39,219 bases of DNA, from contig WLRQ01000021.1 of NCBI GenBank assembly GCA_009697815.1, positions 1 through 39,219 on the forward strand, in the 5' to 3' direction. Below, piece after piece: positions 14,823 to 22,644 of the stretch. The notes below the pieces were generated by a model. The model was not told the origin of the DNA. It was given only the letters and a program-made list of their open reading frames with translations, and ran no database searches. Position numbers and translations under genes: made by a program. The stretch is from Actinomycetota bacterium (GTDB taxonomy: Bacteria > Actinomycetota > Actinomycetes > S36-B12 > CAIYMF01). How positions within the stretch are numbered: the stretch's first letter is position 1; every line of letters starts with the position of its first letter.

Positions 14823-17264
14823 GTGGCCCGAAGGGCGAGGTGGGACCCCGAACGTCGAAGCGCCGCCCGCGCGCGGGCGGCGTTGACACTCCTCGTGGTC
14901 ACCTCGCTCGTTGTCGCTCTGGCGGTGCTCGACCTCGTCACGATCGGGCCCACGAGGGATACGGCCAGCGCGACCGTCGGGATCCCCAGTTGGTGGTCAG
15001 GCGACTGCGACGCAACCCACTGGAATGCCACAGCGACAGCCGCGGGGTGGAAGGGCGAGGGGGCCCACCGGCTCGGCGCCTCCTACCTCGGGGTGCCAGT
15101 GTGCGGTCCTCGGCCCGCGATAGACGGGTCGCCCAACGTCATGTGGGCTAGGCCGGGATGGGGCGAGGCCGAATGGCAATGCGTCGAGCTCGCCCAACGG
15201 TTCATGGCGCAGATCTACGGTGTCAGCGCGTACGGCGCCAATGGCAACGCGGTGGTCGCCAACTACACCACCGCCCAGGGCGGCAATCTGATCAAGATCT
15301 CGAACGGCACCGTGGGGCAGCCCCCTCGTCCGGGTGACGTGATCTCCTTCAATGCCAGCACCAACCCCTACGGCCATGTCGCCGTCGTCGCGAGCACCTC
15401 CATCGATGGCAACGGCAACGGCAACATCACCATGCTCTCGCAGAACGACACAATCGACGGTTGGCGCACGCTGGCGGTCAATGCCTGGGTGGTGCAGCCC
15501 TTCGGCTCGCAGACCCCTTACGGCTGGCTCCACGACCTCGCCGGACGCGGCGACCCGCTCGCCGAGGGGGCGTTCATTCAAGTATCCGGCTCCACCGCCG
15601 TCTACCGCGTCGCGGGTGGTGCACCGATGCGGATCTACACCTGGTCAGCGTACGGAGGCGTACAGCCCCTGCGTGTGATCACTACCCAGCAGTTCGCCAC
15701 GATGCGCGCCTACCCGAGCAACGGCACCTACATCAGCGACAACCTCGACAAGTCGGTCTACCGCATGGCAGGTGGCGCGCCACTCCTCGTGTCGGCCGAT
15801 GAGGCGACGAAACTCCCGGGCTGGGGCGTGGCCCCGGTGATCGGGCTCGATCACTACGACTTCCTCAGACTTGACCATCTGCGCGCCTACCCGGCTGACG
15901 GCACGTTCATCTGCTCGATCTCCGACTCCCACTGCTACGTGGTCGCCGGCGGAGCGCCGCTCTACGTCCCCGCATCTGAGGCGGCGACGGTGCCGGGGTG
16001 GAAACCGAGCGCTGCCACCACCGTGTCCAGCGCCGAGTTCACCGCGCTCGCCCACCTGAGACAGACGCCGCTGGACGGCACCTTCATCTGCGACGTCTCG
16101 ACCACCCTGTGCTACGAGACCGCCGGAGGCGCGCCGCTCCGGATCTCGCCTCTCGACGCCCCCACCGTGCCTGGGTGGTCTACGGCGAAGCGGGTCACCA
16201 CCTCCGCCTGGGAATTCATCAACTACGCGCACTTGAGTCGACGGCCTGCCGATGGCGCATTTATTTGTGATGTGACCGACTCCAACTGCTACGTCACTGC
16301 TGGCGGCGCACCCATCCATGTGCCCGCATCCGCTACCACGACTCTGCCCACGTGGGCCACGAGCCACGTCGTCACGACATCGGGCTGGGAGTTCGACCAC
16401 ACCGATCACCTCGCCGCTCTTCCCGCGGACGGCACAATGCTCACCAGCGTGTCGAGCGGCGCCACCTACGAGGTGCTCGGCGGCGTGGCACGGCCCGTCG
16501 CAGTTGCCGCCGTTGCCGTGGCAGCCGTCACCCCCAGCACAGCCATCGACCAGTCCGCCCTCGACAACGCGGGCCTGTCTGGCCCGTGGAGCCACCTGGC
16601 CAGCGCTCCCCCGGTGGTCGCCCTCGTGGCACCGTCCTCACCGATCGTTGCGACGCGGGCCGCGTCGGTGAGCTGGGTCGCGCCCATCGCGTCAAGTGCA
16701 GTGACCACCTATGACGTTCGCTTCGAGCAGTCGCATTACTGGTCGGGGTACGCGCCGTGGATCTATCCCCTCTCGCTTCAGGGACTCACCTCAACGCGCA
16801 TCAGTGCGCCACTGGCGCCAGGCGACGACTATTGCTTCCAGGTTCGAGCACACAACCGCGCCGGGCAGATCGGGTTGTGGTCGCGCGCCCGTTGTGTCAC
16901 CTCGGCTCTCGACGATCGCGCCGCGACTTCCCTCTCCAGCGGCTGGACGAAGGCGGGGTCGCCTCTCTACTACGGCGGCACCATCACACGCACGACCCTC
17001 AAGGGTGCAACCTGGACGCTCGGTGGTGTTCAACTCGCACGTGTCGGGATCGTCGCCACCACCTGCAGCACCTGCGGCGCACTGGGCGTTTACGTCAACG
17101 GCGCACTGACCGCCACGATCGACCTGCAGTCGCCCACAACCCTTTACCAGCAGACGCTCACCGTCCCTGCCTTCACTTATCGCACCGGAACGCTGGTTCT
17201 GCGCGTCGTCAGTGACACGGGCAAACTGGTCCAGCTCGACGGAGTGGCCCTCTCACGCACATAG
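14823..17264 (+). CDS. Secreted/anchored CHAP amidase-endopeptidase with six propeller-like repeats
   Basis: An 813-residue exported protein, probably a peptidoglycan hydrolase. A basic N-terminus and hydrophobic helix at 19-40 form a signal peptide or anchor. A CHAP domain spans about 105-240 with catalytic Cys120 (WQCVELAQRF) and His185 (YGHVAVV). Six repeats of about 59 residues start at 249, 301, 360, 419, 478 and 537, each with a G(T/A)FI start, a tyrosine and AGGAP. Repeats 3-5 carry a cysteine pair that could form disulfides outside the cell. A fibronectin-III-like stretch (about 600-690) and a beta-rich C-terminal domain follow. AGGAG before the GTG start. It is monocistronic and divergent from the ALDH gene. 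The repeats may bind wall carbohydrate (inference). Confidence 0.88.
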   Translation: MARRARWDPERRSAARARAALTLLVVTSLVVALAVLDLVTIGPTRDTASATVGIPSWWSGDCDATHWNATATAAGWKGEGAHRLGASYLGVPVCGPRPAIDGSPNVMWARPGWGEAEWQCVELAQRFMAQIYGVSAYGANGNAVVANYTTAQGGNLIKISNGTVGQPPRPGDVISFNASTNPYGHVAVVASTSIDGNGNGNITMLSQNDTIDGWRTLAVNAWVVQPFGSQTPYGWLHDLAGRGDPLAEGAFIQVSGSTAVYRVAGGAPMRIYTWSAYGGVQPLRVITTQQFATMRAYPSNGTYISDNLDKSVYRMAGGAPLLVSADEATKLPGWGVAPVIGLDHYDFLRLDHLRAYPADGTFICSISDSHCYVVAGGAPLYVPASEAATVPGWKPSAATTVSSAEFTALAHLRQTPLDGTFICDVSTTLCYETAGGAPLRISPLDAPTVPGWSTAKRVTTSAWEFINYAHLSRRPADGAFICDVTDSNCYVTAGGAPIHVPASATTTLPTWATSHVVTTSGWEFDHTDHLAALPADGTMLTSVSSGATYEVLGGVARPVAVAAVAVAAVTPSTAIDQSALDNAGLSGPWSHLASAPPVVALVAPSSPIVATRAASVSWVAPIASSAVTTYDVRFEQSHYWSGYAPWIYPLSLQGLTSTRISAPLAPGDDYCFQVRAHNRAGQIGLWSRARCVTSALDDRAATSLSSGWTKAGSPLYYGGTITRTTLKGATWTLGGVQLARVGIVATTCSTCGALGVYVNGALTATIDLQSPTTLYQQTLTVPAFTYRTGTLVLRVVSDTGKLVQLDGVALSRT
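15567..16575 (+). repeat. Coding tandem repeats of 177 bp in the CHAP protein
   Basis: Repeat starts at 15567, 15723, 15900, 16077, 16254 and 16431. Four consecutive intervals are exactly 177 bp (59 codons); the first is 156 bp. Units share the consensus dGTFICd...CY.tAGGAPl.v and an HL..PaD spacer at protein level but are diverged in DNA, so this is an old protein repeat rather than a recent duplication. The sixth unit is degenerate. Confidence 0.85.
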
Positions 17265-17301
17265 CCCAACTCGCCACGGGGTCGCGCATCGCGATCTCTC
17301 G

Positions 17302-17320
17302 CCGACAGCTGATGTGTCGG
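17302..17320 (+). terminator. Hairpin downstream of the CHAP gene
   Basis: CCGACA (17302-17307) pairs with TGTCGG (17315-17320) around a 7-base loop, 38 bases after the stop codon, followed by TTCC. It is a modest stem but the only reasonable one in the 226-base gap before the tRNA terminator. Apart from these hairpins I see nothing coding in 17265-17490. Confidence 0.4.
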
Positions 17321-17490
17321 TTCCGCAGGCTTCTCGCTGAGAGCCCGCCGAGCCGCTGCGGCGTGACGACCCCGCCGCTCCTGCGGGGGGCAGTGGGCAG
17401 GGCCGTCAACTCGAGACTACGCACCCAAGCCCATTGCGCAATTCAGCGACCCGTCAGAGCACGCACAGCGAACGAGCGCGAATACGACAA

Positions 17491-17526
17491 TGCCCTACTG
17501 CCGCATTGTCCTGCGGCAGTAGGGCA
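17491..17526 (-). terminator. Strong terminator of tRNA-Pro
   Basis: A perfect 15-bp stem, TGCCCTACTGCCGCA (17491-17505) and its complement at 17512-17526, encloses a 6-base loop. It begins nine bases after the tRNA 3' end in the minus direction and is followed by a T-rich TTGTCGTATT. It would also stop plus-strand read-through from the CHAP gene. Confidence 0.9.
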
Positions 17527-17534
17527 CTTCTCTG

Positions 17535-17608
17535 TCGGGCTGACAGGATTTGAACCTGCGACCCCCTGACCCCCAGTCAGGTGCGCTACCAAGCTGCGCT
17601 ACAGCCCG
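17535..17608 (-). tRNA. tRNA-Pro (anticodon GGG)
   Basis: A 74-base cloverleaf on the minus strand: acceptor stem CGGGCTG/CAGCCCG, D-arm GCGC...GCGC, anticodon stem CCTGA/TCAGG around CTGGGGG (anticodon GGG, reading CCC and CCU), T-arm with GGTTCAAATCC, and discriminator A. CCA is not encoded. It lies just downstream of der and is followed by a strong terminator. Confidence 0.97.
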
Positions 17609-17691
17609 ATTCTTGCTACCGAAACGCGGATGTCCGCTCATCGGCCCTGCGAAGATTACCCCACTGTTGCGACGACGCCGACACGGGTGGG

Positions 17692-19242
17692 TCAGCGGCG
17701 CGGACGCTTGGTGCGAACCCGCAGATTTACCCGTATCGGAGTGCCCTCGAACCCGAACTCCTCGCGCAATCGGCGCTCGATGAACCGGCGATACCCCGCT
17801 TCGAGGAATCCCGTCGTGAACAGCACGAAGGTGGGCGGCTTCGTCGTCGCCTGTGTGCCGAAGAGGATGCGCGGCTGCTTGCCACCTCGGACGGGGTGAG
17901 GGTGAGCAGCCGCCAGGGTCGCGAGGAAGGCATTCAACTTCGCGGTGGAGATGCGGGTCTCCCAGCCCTTCAGCGCAGCCTCGAGCGCAGGCACGAACTT
18001 CTCCATGTGTCGACCCGTTCGGGCGCTGACATTCACGCGAGGAGCCCATTGCACGAAGTTGAGATCGCGTTCGATCTCTCGTTCGAGGTACTTCCGGCGC
18101 TCATCATCGATCAAGTCCCACTTGTTGAAAGCGAGTACGAGTGAGCGACCACCGTCGATGACCATCTGAAGAATCCGAAGGTCCTGCTCGGCCAGCGGTT
18201 CGTGAGCCTCCAGCAGGACCACCGCTACCTCGGCCTTGTCGAGAGCTCCCTTGGTACGCAATGAGGCGTAGTACTCGTGACCGCTGGACTCGAGCACTCG
18301 GCGACGAATTCCCGCGGTGTCGACGAAACGCCATGTGGTGCCTGCGATTTCGACGAGCTCATCGACCGGGTCTACCGTCGTGCCCGCCACTGAGTCGACG
18401 ACGACGCGGCTCTCACCCGCGAGCTTGTTCAACAGGCTCGACTTGCCCACGTTGGGCTTGCCGACGAGCGCCACTCGGCGCGGTCCCCGCGGGGCTGAGG
18501 CACGGCTGCCCACCTCCGGGAGCGCGGCCACCACGGCATCGAGCATGTCTCCCGACCCGCGGCCATGGAGTGAAGACACCGCGTACGGCTCGCCCAGGCC
18601 CAGCGACCAGAGGTTCGCCGCATCCGCGTCGCCACGGCTGTCGTCCACCTTGTTGGCAACCAGGATCACCGGCTTGTTGGTGCGACGGAGGACCTTGACG
18701 ACATCCTCGTCAGCGTCGGTTGCGCCGACCATCGCGTCCAGCACGAACATGATGACGTCGGCCTCGAACATCGCTCGCTCGGCCTGAGCGGTGACCTGGG
18801 CCGCCATGCCCTTCGCCTCACGCTCCCAGCCACCGGTGTCGACCATGAGGAAGCGATGACCGGCCCACTCCCCCGGGTAGGTCACGCGGTCACGAGTAAC
18901 CCCGGGGACGTCCTCCACTACGGCCTCTCGGTGTCCGAGGATGCGGTTCACCAGAGTGGACTTGCCAACATTGGGTCGTCCGACGATTGCGACGACCGGC
19001 AACATCACGTCGTCTTCGTCGTCGAACACCTCAAGGTCGTCGATGTCGAACCCGAGCGCGGCCAGAGCGCGCGCGTCGAAGTCCTCGCCGTCGACGAGCT
19101 CGCCGAGATCCGGGCCCTGGCCTTCGCCGTCGAGATCATCGACCTCGATGACCTCATCGGAGTCCCATGCGGTGTCGTCGTCGTCATAGCCGAGGTCGGT
19201 GTCGACGAGCGACGGGTCGACATGGGGGTCGTGGCTGCTCAC
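17692..19242 (-). CDS. der: Ribosome assembly GTPase Der (EngA)
   Basis: A 516-residue double-GTPase needed for 50S subunit maturation. Two G domains are visible: P-loops GRPNVGKST (about 88-96) and GKPNVGKSS (about 258-266), DTGG and DTAG G3 motifs, and NKVD and NKWD G4 motifs. A KH-like C-terminal domain ends in a basic tail (RVRTKRPRR). The first 80 residues form an acidic extension ([18 protein letters not shown]) that is absent from E. coli Der but usual in actinobacteria. GGAG precedes the GTG start. It follows cmk by 148 bases in the same direction, the conserved cmk-der pair. Confidence 0.97.
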   Translation of the reverse strand: MSSHDPHVDPSLVDTDLGYDDDDTAWDSDEVIEVDDLDGEGQGPDLGELVDGEDFDARALAALGFDIDDLEVFDDEDDVMLPVVAIVGRPNVGKSTLVNRILGHREAVVEDVPGVTRDRVTYPGEWAGHRFLMVDTGGWEREAKGMAAQVTAQAERAMFEADVIMFVLDAMVGATDADEDVVKVLRRTNKPVILVANKVDDSRGDADAANLWSLGLGEPYAVSSLHGRGSGDMLDAVVAALPEVGSRASAPRGPRRVALVGKPNVGKSSLLNKLAGESRVVVDSVAGTTVDPVDELVEIAGTTWRFVDTAGIRRRVLESSGHEYYASLRTKGALDKAEVAVVLLEAHEPLAEQDLRILQMVIDGGRSLVLAFNKWDLIDDERRKYLEREIERDLNFVQWAPRVNVSARTGRHMEKFVPALEAALKGWETRISTAKLNAFLATLAAAHPHPVRGGKQPRILFGTQATTKPPTFVLFTTGFLEAGYRRFIERRLREEFGFEGTPIRVNLRVRTKRPRR

Positions 19243-19390
19243 GGGGTGCTCCGGTGCTGGTGGGGATGGTCGGTCGAGGTGGCGGGGGCTTGAGCCTCCG
19301 CGCCGCGCCGCGCCTCACCTACATGATCCGACACTTTCAGGCCAAGCAGGTAACCAGAACCCGCGATGCGTGCACCAGTGACGATGTCGC

Positions 19391-20197
19391 TCACGGGCCA
19401 ACCCGCTCGCGCACCAAGGCCACGACCTTCGCAACTACCTCAGCAAGGGTTAGTTCCGTGGCATCCACGATCACGGCGTCGTGGGCCCTCATGGCTGGCG
19501 AAGCAGTCCGGCCTGCGTCGGCAGCATCGCGACGGGCGAGGTCCGCGGCCACCGAGGGGGCTGCCGAACCGGCCATCCCCGCAGCAGGCGCAGTACCGGT
19601 GCTGGTGCGGGTGCTGATGCTGGTGCTGGTGCTGGTGCTTGCACCAGAAGGGGGCACGGCGCCCGGGCCGGCATCGGCTCGACCTTCCGCCACATCTTCG
19701 GCGGCCCGGCGCGCGGCTCGCACCTCCGGGTCGGCGACCAGCCAGACCTTGAGATCGGCCTCCGGCAGAACGACCGAGCCGATATCTCGACCCTCCACGA
19801 CGATTCCGCGCTGCTGCGCAAGCGCGTCGCTGACAGCCCGCCGCTGCAGCGCCACCAGAACGGCCCGTGTGCGAGGTTCCGCGGAGACCGTAGAGACCGC
19901 GGACGTCACCGGTTGCTCACGTATTGCTCGGGAGACGTCTACATCGTCGACCCGGATCCAGGACTCGTCCGGGTCGGTGGACCAGGCAAGCTGGACGGAG
20001 TCGGCCGTGGCCGCGATGGCGTCCGCGTCGGTCAGGTCGATGCCGTGACGGAGGGCGGCCCAGGTGAGGGCGCGGTACATCGCGCCGGTATCGAGATAGT
20101 GAAGACCGAACTGGCGCGCCACCGCGCGCGAGACGCTGGATTTTCCTGAGCCCGAAGGACCGTCGACGGTAATGATCGCGGTGGATGTTGTCGACAT
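19391..20197 (-). CDS. cmk: Cytidylate kinase with low-complexity insertion
   Basis: Phosphorylates CMP and dCMP to the diphosphates. The P-loop GPSGSGKSS is at 13-21, the LDTGAMYRALTW motif at 35-46, VEGRDIGSVV at about 134-143, and the LID arginine helices PEVRAARRAAED and AADLARRDAADAGR. The LID, normally compact, carries about 40 extra residues rich in Ser/Thr/Ala/Gly/Pro (STSTSTSISTRTSTGT), making 268 residues instead of the usual 220-230. The insertion comes from a GGTGCT-type repeat and keeps the frame, so the enzyme is probably active with a disordered loop. The ATG at 20197 lacks a clear Shine-Dalgarno. It is upstream of der. Confidence 0.95.
   Translation of the reverse strand: MSTTSTAIITVDGPSGSGKSSVSRAVARQFGLHYLDTGAMYRALTWAALRHGIDLTDADAIAATADSVQLAWSTDPDESWIRVDDVDVSRAIREQPVTSAVSTVSAEPRTRAVLVALQRRAVSDALAQQRGIVVEGRDIGSVVLPEADLKVWLVADPEVRAARRAAEDVAEGRADAGPGAVPPSGASTSTSTSISTRTSTGTAPAAGMAGSAAPSVAADLARRDAADAGRTASPAMRAHDAVIVDATELTLAEVVAKVVALVRERVGP
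19598..19640 (-). repeat. Hexanucleotide microsatellite inside cmk
   Basis: Imperfect tandem copies of GGTGCT (plus strand) encode alternating Ser-Thr in the cytidylate kinase LID loop. The 6-bp unit means copy-number change never shifts the frame, so length variation between strains is likely. Confidence 0.8.
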
Positions 20198-20258
20198 ATG
20201 GTCAAGACTTTCTGTACATCTATCTGCGGGCTGGTGACGGAACCGGTAGGGGCTTCAT

Positions 20259-20276
20259 CTAGTGCATCCCCACTAG
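20259..20276 (-). promoter_or_regulatory. Inverted repeat upstream of cmk
   Basis: CTAGTG (20259-20264) and CACTAG (20271-20276) with a 6-base spacer lie 62-79 bases before the cmk start in the 289-base gap between cmk and tyrA. It may be an operator or a leader hairpin. The rest of this gap is AT-richer than the genes and holds no convincing ORF. Confidence 0.35.
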
Positions 20277-20370
20277 CGCGATCCTATGTGAACTCGGTGG
20301 GGCTCAAAACTGTTTGTGACACTTGGGGAATCGCCGACAGGGTGTGATTGCGTGGTATCAACATGGCTCT

Positions 20371-20384
20371 ATCGATATATCGAT
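20371..20384. promoter_or_regulatory. 14-bp perfect palindrome in AT-rich cmk-tyrA gap
   Basis: ATCGATATATCGAT is a perfect 14-bp palindrome in an AT-rich stretch between tyrA and cmk, with a related TATCGACATG word 37 bases further on. It could be a protein binding site or part of a promoter. No gene overlaps it. Confidence 0.35.
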
Positions 20385-20486
20385 CTAGCAATGTTTACTC
20401 ACGCCGATCATCACTCCATTTATCGACATGTTTGCATAGCGACCAAAATCTAGATGCCTCTCACCGTGGGAAGCGACGATGTCCTT

Positions 20487-21593
20487 CTAGCGCCGTACTT
20501 CCCATCCGGCGCTCCGCAAACCTTCCTCGAGTGTCGCCGAGGACGCGGGGTCGACGTCGAGTTCGACGAGTCCCGTCGGTCTTCCCAGCGCGTGCTCGAT
20601 CCGTACGTCTTCGAGGTTGACCCCCGTGTCGGCGATGTCGACGAAGAGACGTCCGAGTTCGCCTGGTCGGTCAGCGACTGCCACGGAGACGACGACATAC
20701 GGCACGGGCGCGGCGCCATGCTTTCCCGGCACACGCCGGTGACCTGAGACCCCCGAGGCCAGGCCTGCCCGGACCACGGATGCGCCCGAGGGTCCGGCTC
20801 GGAGCCCATCACGCACGTGAGCCAACCGTTCGATGAGACCGTCGAGGGCCGTGGCCACCGGCTCAGCGTTACTGGCCAGAATCTCCGTCCACAAATCTGG
20901 ATCAGAAGCCGCGAGGCGCGTGACATCGCGCAGTCCCTGCCCCGAGAGCAGCACATCGCCGTCTCCCAGACTCTCGAGTCCGGCGGCTACCATCGACGCC
21001 ACCACCTGGGGGGTGTGTGAGGTGAGGGCGACGGCCCGATCGTGCGCCATGGGCGTGGTCATCACCACCAAGGCGCCAAGCTGCTGCACCAGGGAACTCA
21101 TCTGCGCGGTTCGGCGCGTGTCCGTCACTGGCGATGGGGTGAGGGCCCATACCCGGCCTTCGAACAGATCCGCGCTCGATGCGCCCGGGCCGGACACCTC
21201 ACGTCCCGCCATCGGATGCCCAGGGACAAATCTAGTCATATCGGCGCCTGAGATCTCAACTTCACGTTGAAGTTGAGTCTTCGTGCTGCATACGTCACTA
21301 ACAGTCGCATTGAGGTATGTACCCAAAGCCTTGCTAATGACTGATGCACTCGCTGCCGGCGGAACTGCCACGATGACGACGTCAGGATCACCCTCAACAG
21401 GCTCCCGGGGGGTACCCGTGCCTCCCGTACGGGATACACGATCCTGTGCGAGAGCGAGTGCATCGGGGTTCACATCCTCCAAACGCACCTCCACACCGCA
21501 CTGACGCAATCCGAGTCCGATTGAAGCCCCGATGAGACCAGAGCCGATGATCAGTACCGATGTCACCGGCAGCGCCTGGCTCAACTCGTTCAC
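20487..21593 (-). CDS. tyrA: Prephenate dehydrogenase with ACT domain
   Basis: A 368-residue NAD-dependent enzyme for tyrosine synthesis. The Rossmann motif is GSGLIGASIGLGL at about 16-28. Catalytic-region motifs are VSDVCSTKTQL and VPGHPMAGRE (the histidine of GHPMAG), and ALTSHTPQVVAS follows. A C-terminal ACT-type domain starts at about 290 (VVVSVAVADRPGELGRLF), the usual site of tyrosine feedback inhibition. GTG 21591-21593 overlaps the aroH stop (GTGA), so the 66 upstream codons in frame are ignored and the pair is translationally coupled. Codon use around 21.2-21.4 kb is a little more AT-rich than in neighbours. Confidence 0.95.
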   Translation of the reverse strand: MNELSQALPVTSVLIIGSGLIGASIGLGLRQCGVEVRLEDVNPDALALAQDRVSRTGGTGTPREPVEGDPDVVIVAVPPAASASVISKALGTYLNATVSDVCSTKTQLQREVEISGADMTRFVPGHPMAGREVSGPGASSADLFEGRVWALTPSPVTDTRRTAQMSSLVQQLGALVVMTTPMAHDRAVALTSHTPQVVASMVAAGLESLGDGDVLLSGQGLRDVTRLAASDPDLWTEILASNAEPVATALDGLIERLAHVRDGLRAGPSGASVVRAGLASGVSGHRRVPGKHGAAPVPYVVVSVAVADRPGELGRLFVDIADTGVNLEDVRIEHALGRPTGLVELDVDPASSATLEEGLRSAGWEVRR

Positions 21594-21952
21594 TGAGCGA
21601 GGTCCTGCCGTAGGACCTCGGCCCCGCGCAGGTACACGTGAGAGACCTCCGCTCGCGGCCTGTCGATTTCGGCGTGGGCGAGAACTCTCACGACGCGACT
21701 CAACGCCCCGGGCACTGCAATCTCCTGAGCGCACATCAACGGCACATCCCCCAGGCCAACGGCACGGGCAGCTGCCGCGGGAAACATGCACACAAGATCC
21801 GGCGTTGAGGTGAAGATCACCGAGATCAGCGCATCGCGATCGATGCCATTGCGCTCCAACATCGCCAGGACCAGCTCGACGACGGCCGCAGACATCTCGA
21901 TCGGGTCATCAGCAGATAGTCGGGTCGCACCCCGGATCGCACGCAGAGCCAC
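21590..21952 (-). CDS. aroH: Chorismate mutase, AroH type
   Basis: A 120-residue monofunctional AroH-class chorismate mutase converting chorismate to prephenate, the substrate of the overlapping tyrA product. Recognisable segments are ALRAIRGATRL at the start, LISVIFTSTPDLVCMFPAAAA (about 40-60), GDVPLMCAQEIAVPGAL and the arginine-rich VSHVYLRGAEVLR near the end. GAGAGG eight bases before GTG 21950-21952 gives the normal family length; a GTG at 22018 and an ATG at 21994 in the same frame would add an atypical leader. A long AT-rich leader region lies upstream. Confidence 0.93.
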   Translation of the reverse strand: MALRAIRGATRLSADDPIEMSAAVVELVLAMLERNGIDRDALISVIFTSTPDLVCMFPAAAARAVGLGDVPLMCAQEIAVPGALSRVVRVLAHAEIDRPRAEVSHVYLRGAEVLRQDLAQ

Positions 21953-22051
21953 GGAAGGCACCTCTCTTGAGTCCTGAACATGATAACGATCCATCGATCT
22001 GGCACCATGACGACTCACCGACGAGCCGGTAGATCTCTATGCCACTTAGTT

Positions 22052-22107
22052 CTTAGATCGGCAGATCTCTCTGGTTATCAATCGTTACATCGACTCGTCG
22101 ATCTAAG
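22052..22107 (-). promoter_or_regulatory. Dyad in the aroH leader region
   Basis: CTTAGATCG (22052-22060) and CGATCTAAG (22099-22107) are perfect 9-base complements separated by 38 bases, about 100-155 bases upstream of the aroH start. As RNA it would be a stem with a large loop; as DNA, two half-sites. A leader controlling aromatic amino acid synthesis is possible, but I see no leader peptide with Tyr/Phe/Trp runs. Confidence 0.35.
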
Positions 22108-22505
22108 TGCGTATCCATACATTGGTATCTCGATTTACCTCTGAACCAACTTGCCTCTAGCACGTGATGCATATTTCTCATTTTGTCGATATGACGAGTC
22201 ATAGAGTTGTCGTTGTGGTTGCCAGGTCGAAATCCAGCTGGCGACTGCCGCGGGGCGCGCTTGGCCTGCGTTACGCAATCTTGACGGGCCTGCGGTGCCC
22301 TATGTCGCTTAATCAATCATCACAGCTCGTTGACCTGCATGTATATCGCTGGAGTTCGCGCTGTGCACGTGGCCAAGATCTTTATAAATATCGACATGAC
22401 CATACTTCGGTACACGAGATGGCGATAGAATCGATATAGGGACAGAGCACTAGGTCAATGATGCGCCACTGAATAGACAACAAGTACTGTCCGTGAACCA
22501 GTAAG

Positions 22506-22515
22506 TCGACATAAC
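22506..22515 (+). repeat. TCGACATAAC motif, copy 1
   Basis: The first of three exact CGACATAAC words in intergenic DNA of this locus, all on the same strand. It lies just beyond the hairpins that follow rluB, with no gene start nearby. Confidence 0.4.
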
Positions 22516-22520
22516 CATCA

Positions 22521-22558
22521 GGCGGTAAACCGCCAACTCGCCTCACACTGTGGAGGCG
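22521..22558 (-). terminator. Double hairpin after rluB
   Basis: In the minus direction, about 90 bases after the rluB stop, CGCCTC/GAGGCG (22539-22558) is followed by GGCGGT/ACCGCC (22521-22534). The second is trailed by TGATGGTTAT. They probably end the parA-scpAB-rluB transcript before the AT-rich gap. Confidence 0.55.
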
Positions 22559-22644
22559 CGACTCGTCGCAACAGCGCACCATCTGGCGTCTCAACGGGAG
22601 CGTCTCGTGCCCTACAAGGGCGGCGATACCGGGGGTGCGACGGT

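Larger units (their letters stand above)
21953..22644. other. 692-base AT-richer intergenic region, no convincing gene
   Basis: The gap between aroH and rluB is much longer than any other here and visibly richer in A/T. It contains repeated words of the form TCGAYATR (22186, 22391, 22431, 22506), a TTTATAAA box at 22381-22388, a 9-bp dyad close to aroH and two hairpins after rluB. Two short ORFs (22164-22439 plus, 22382-22648 minus) lack any recognisable features. It must hold the aroH promoter and may hold a regulatory RNA or binding-site array. Confidence 0.6.

Noticed and set aside
15645-16595. 316-codon minus-strand ORF
   Set aside because: Antisense to the repeat region of the CHAP gene; its own apparent repeats only mirror the 177-bp coding repeats.
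17535-17608. tRNA-Pro as an integration site
   Set aside because: No integrase, direct repeat of the tRNA 3' end or phage-like genes are adjacent; XerD is housekeeping and 9 kb away.
19167-20048. 293-codon plus-strand ORF
   Set aside because: Antisense across der and cmk; Ser/Ala/Arg-rich with no domain and no ribosome-binding site.
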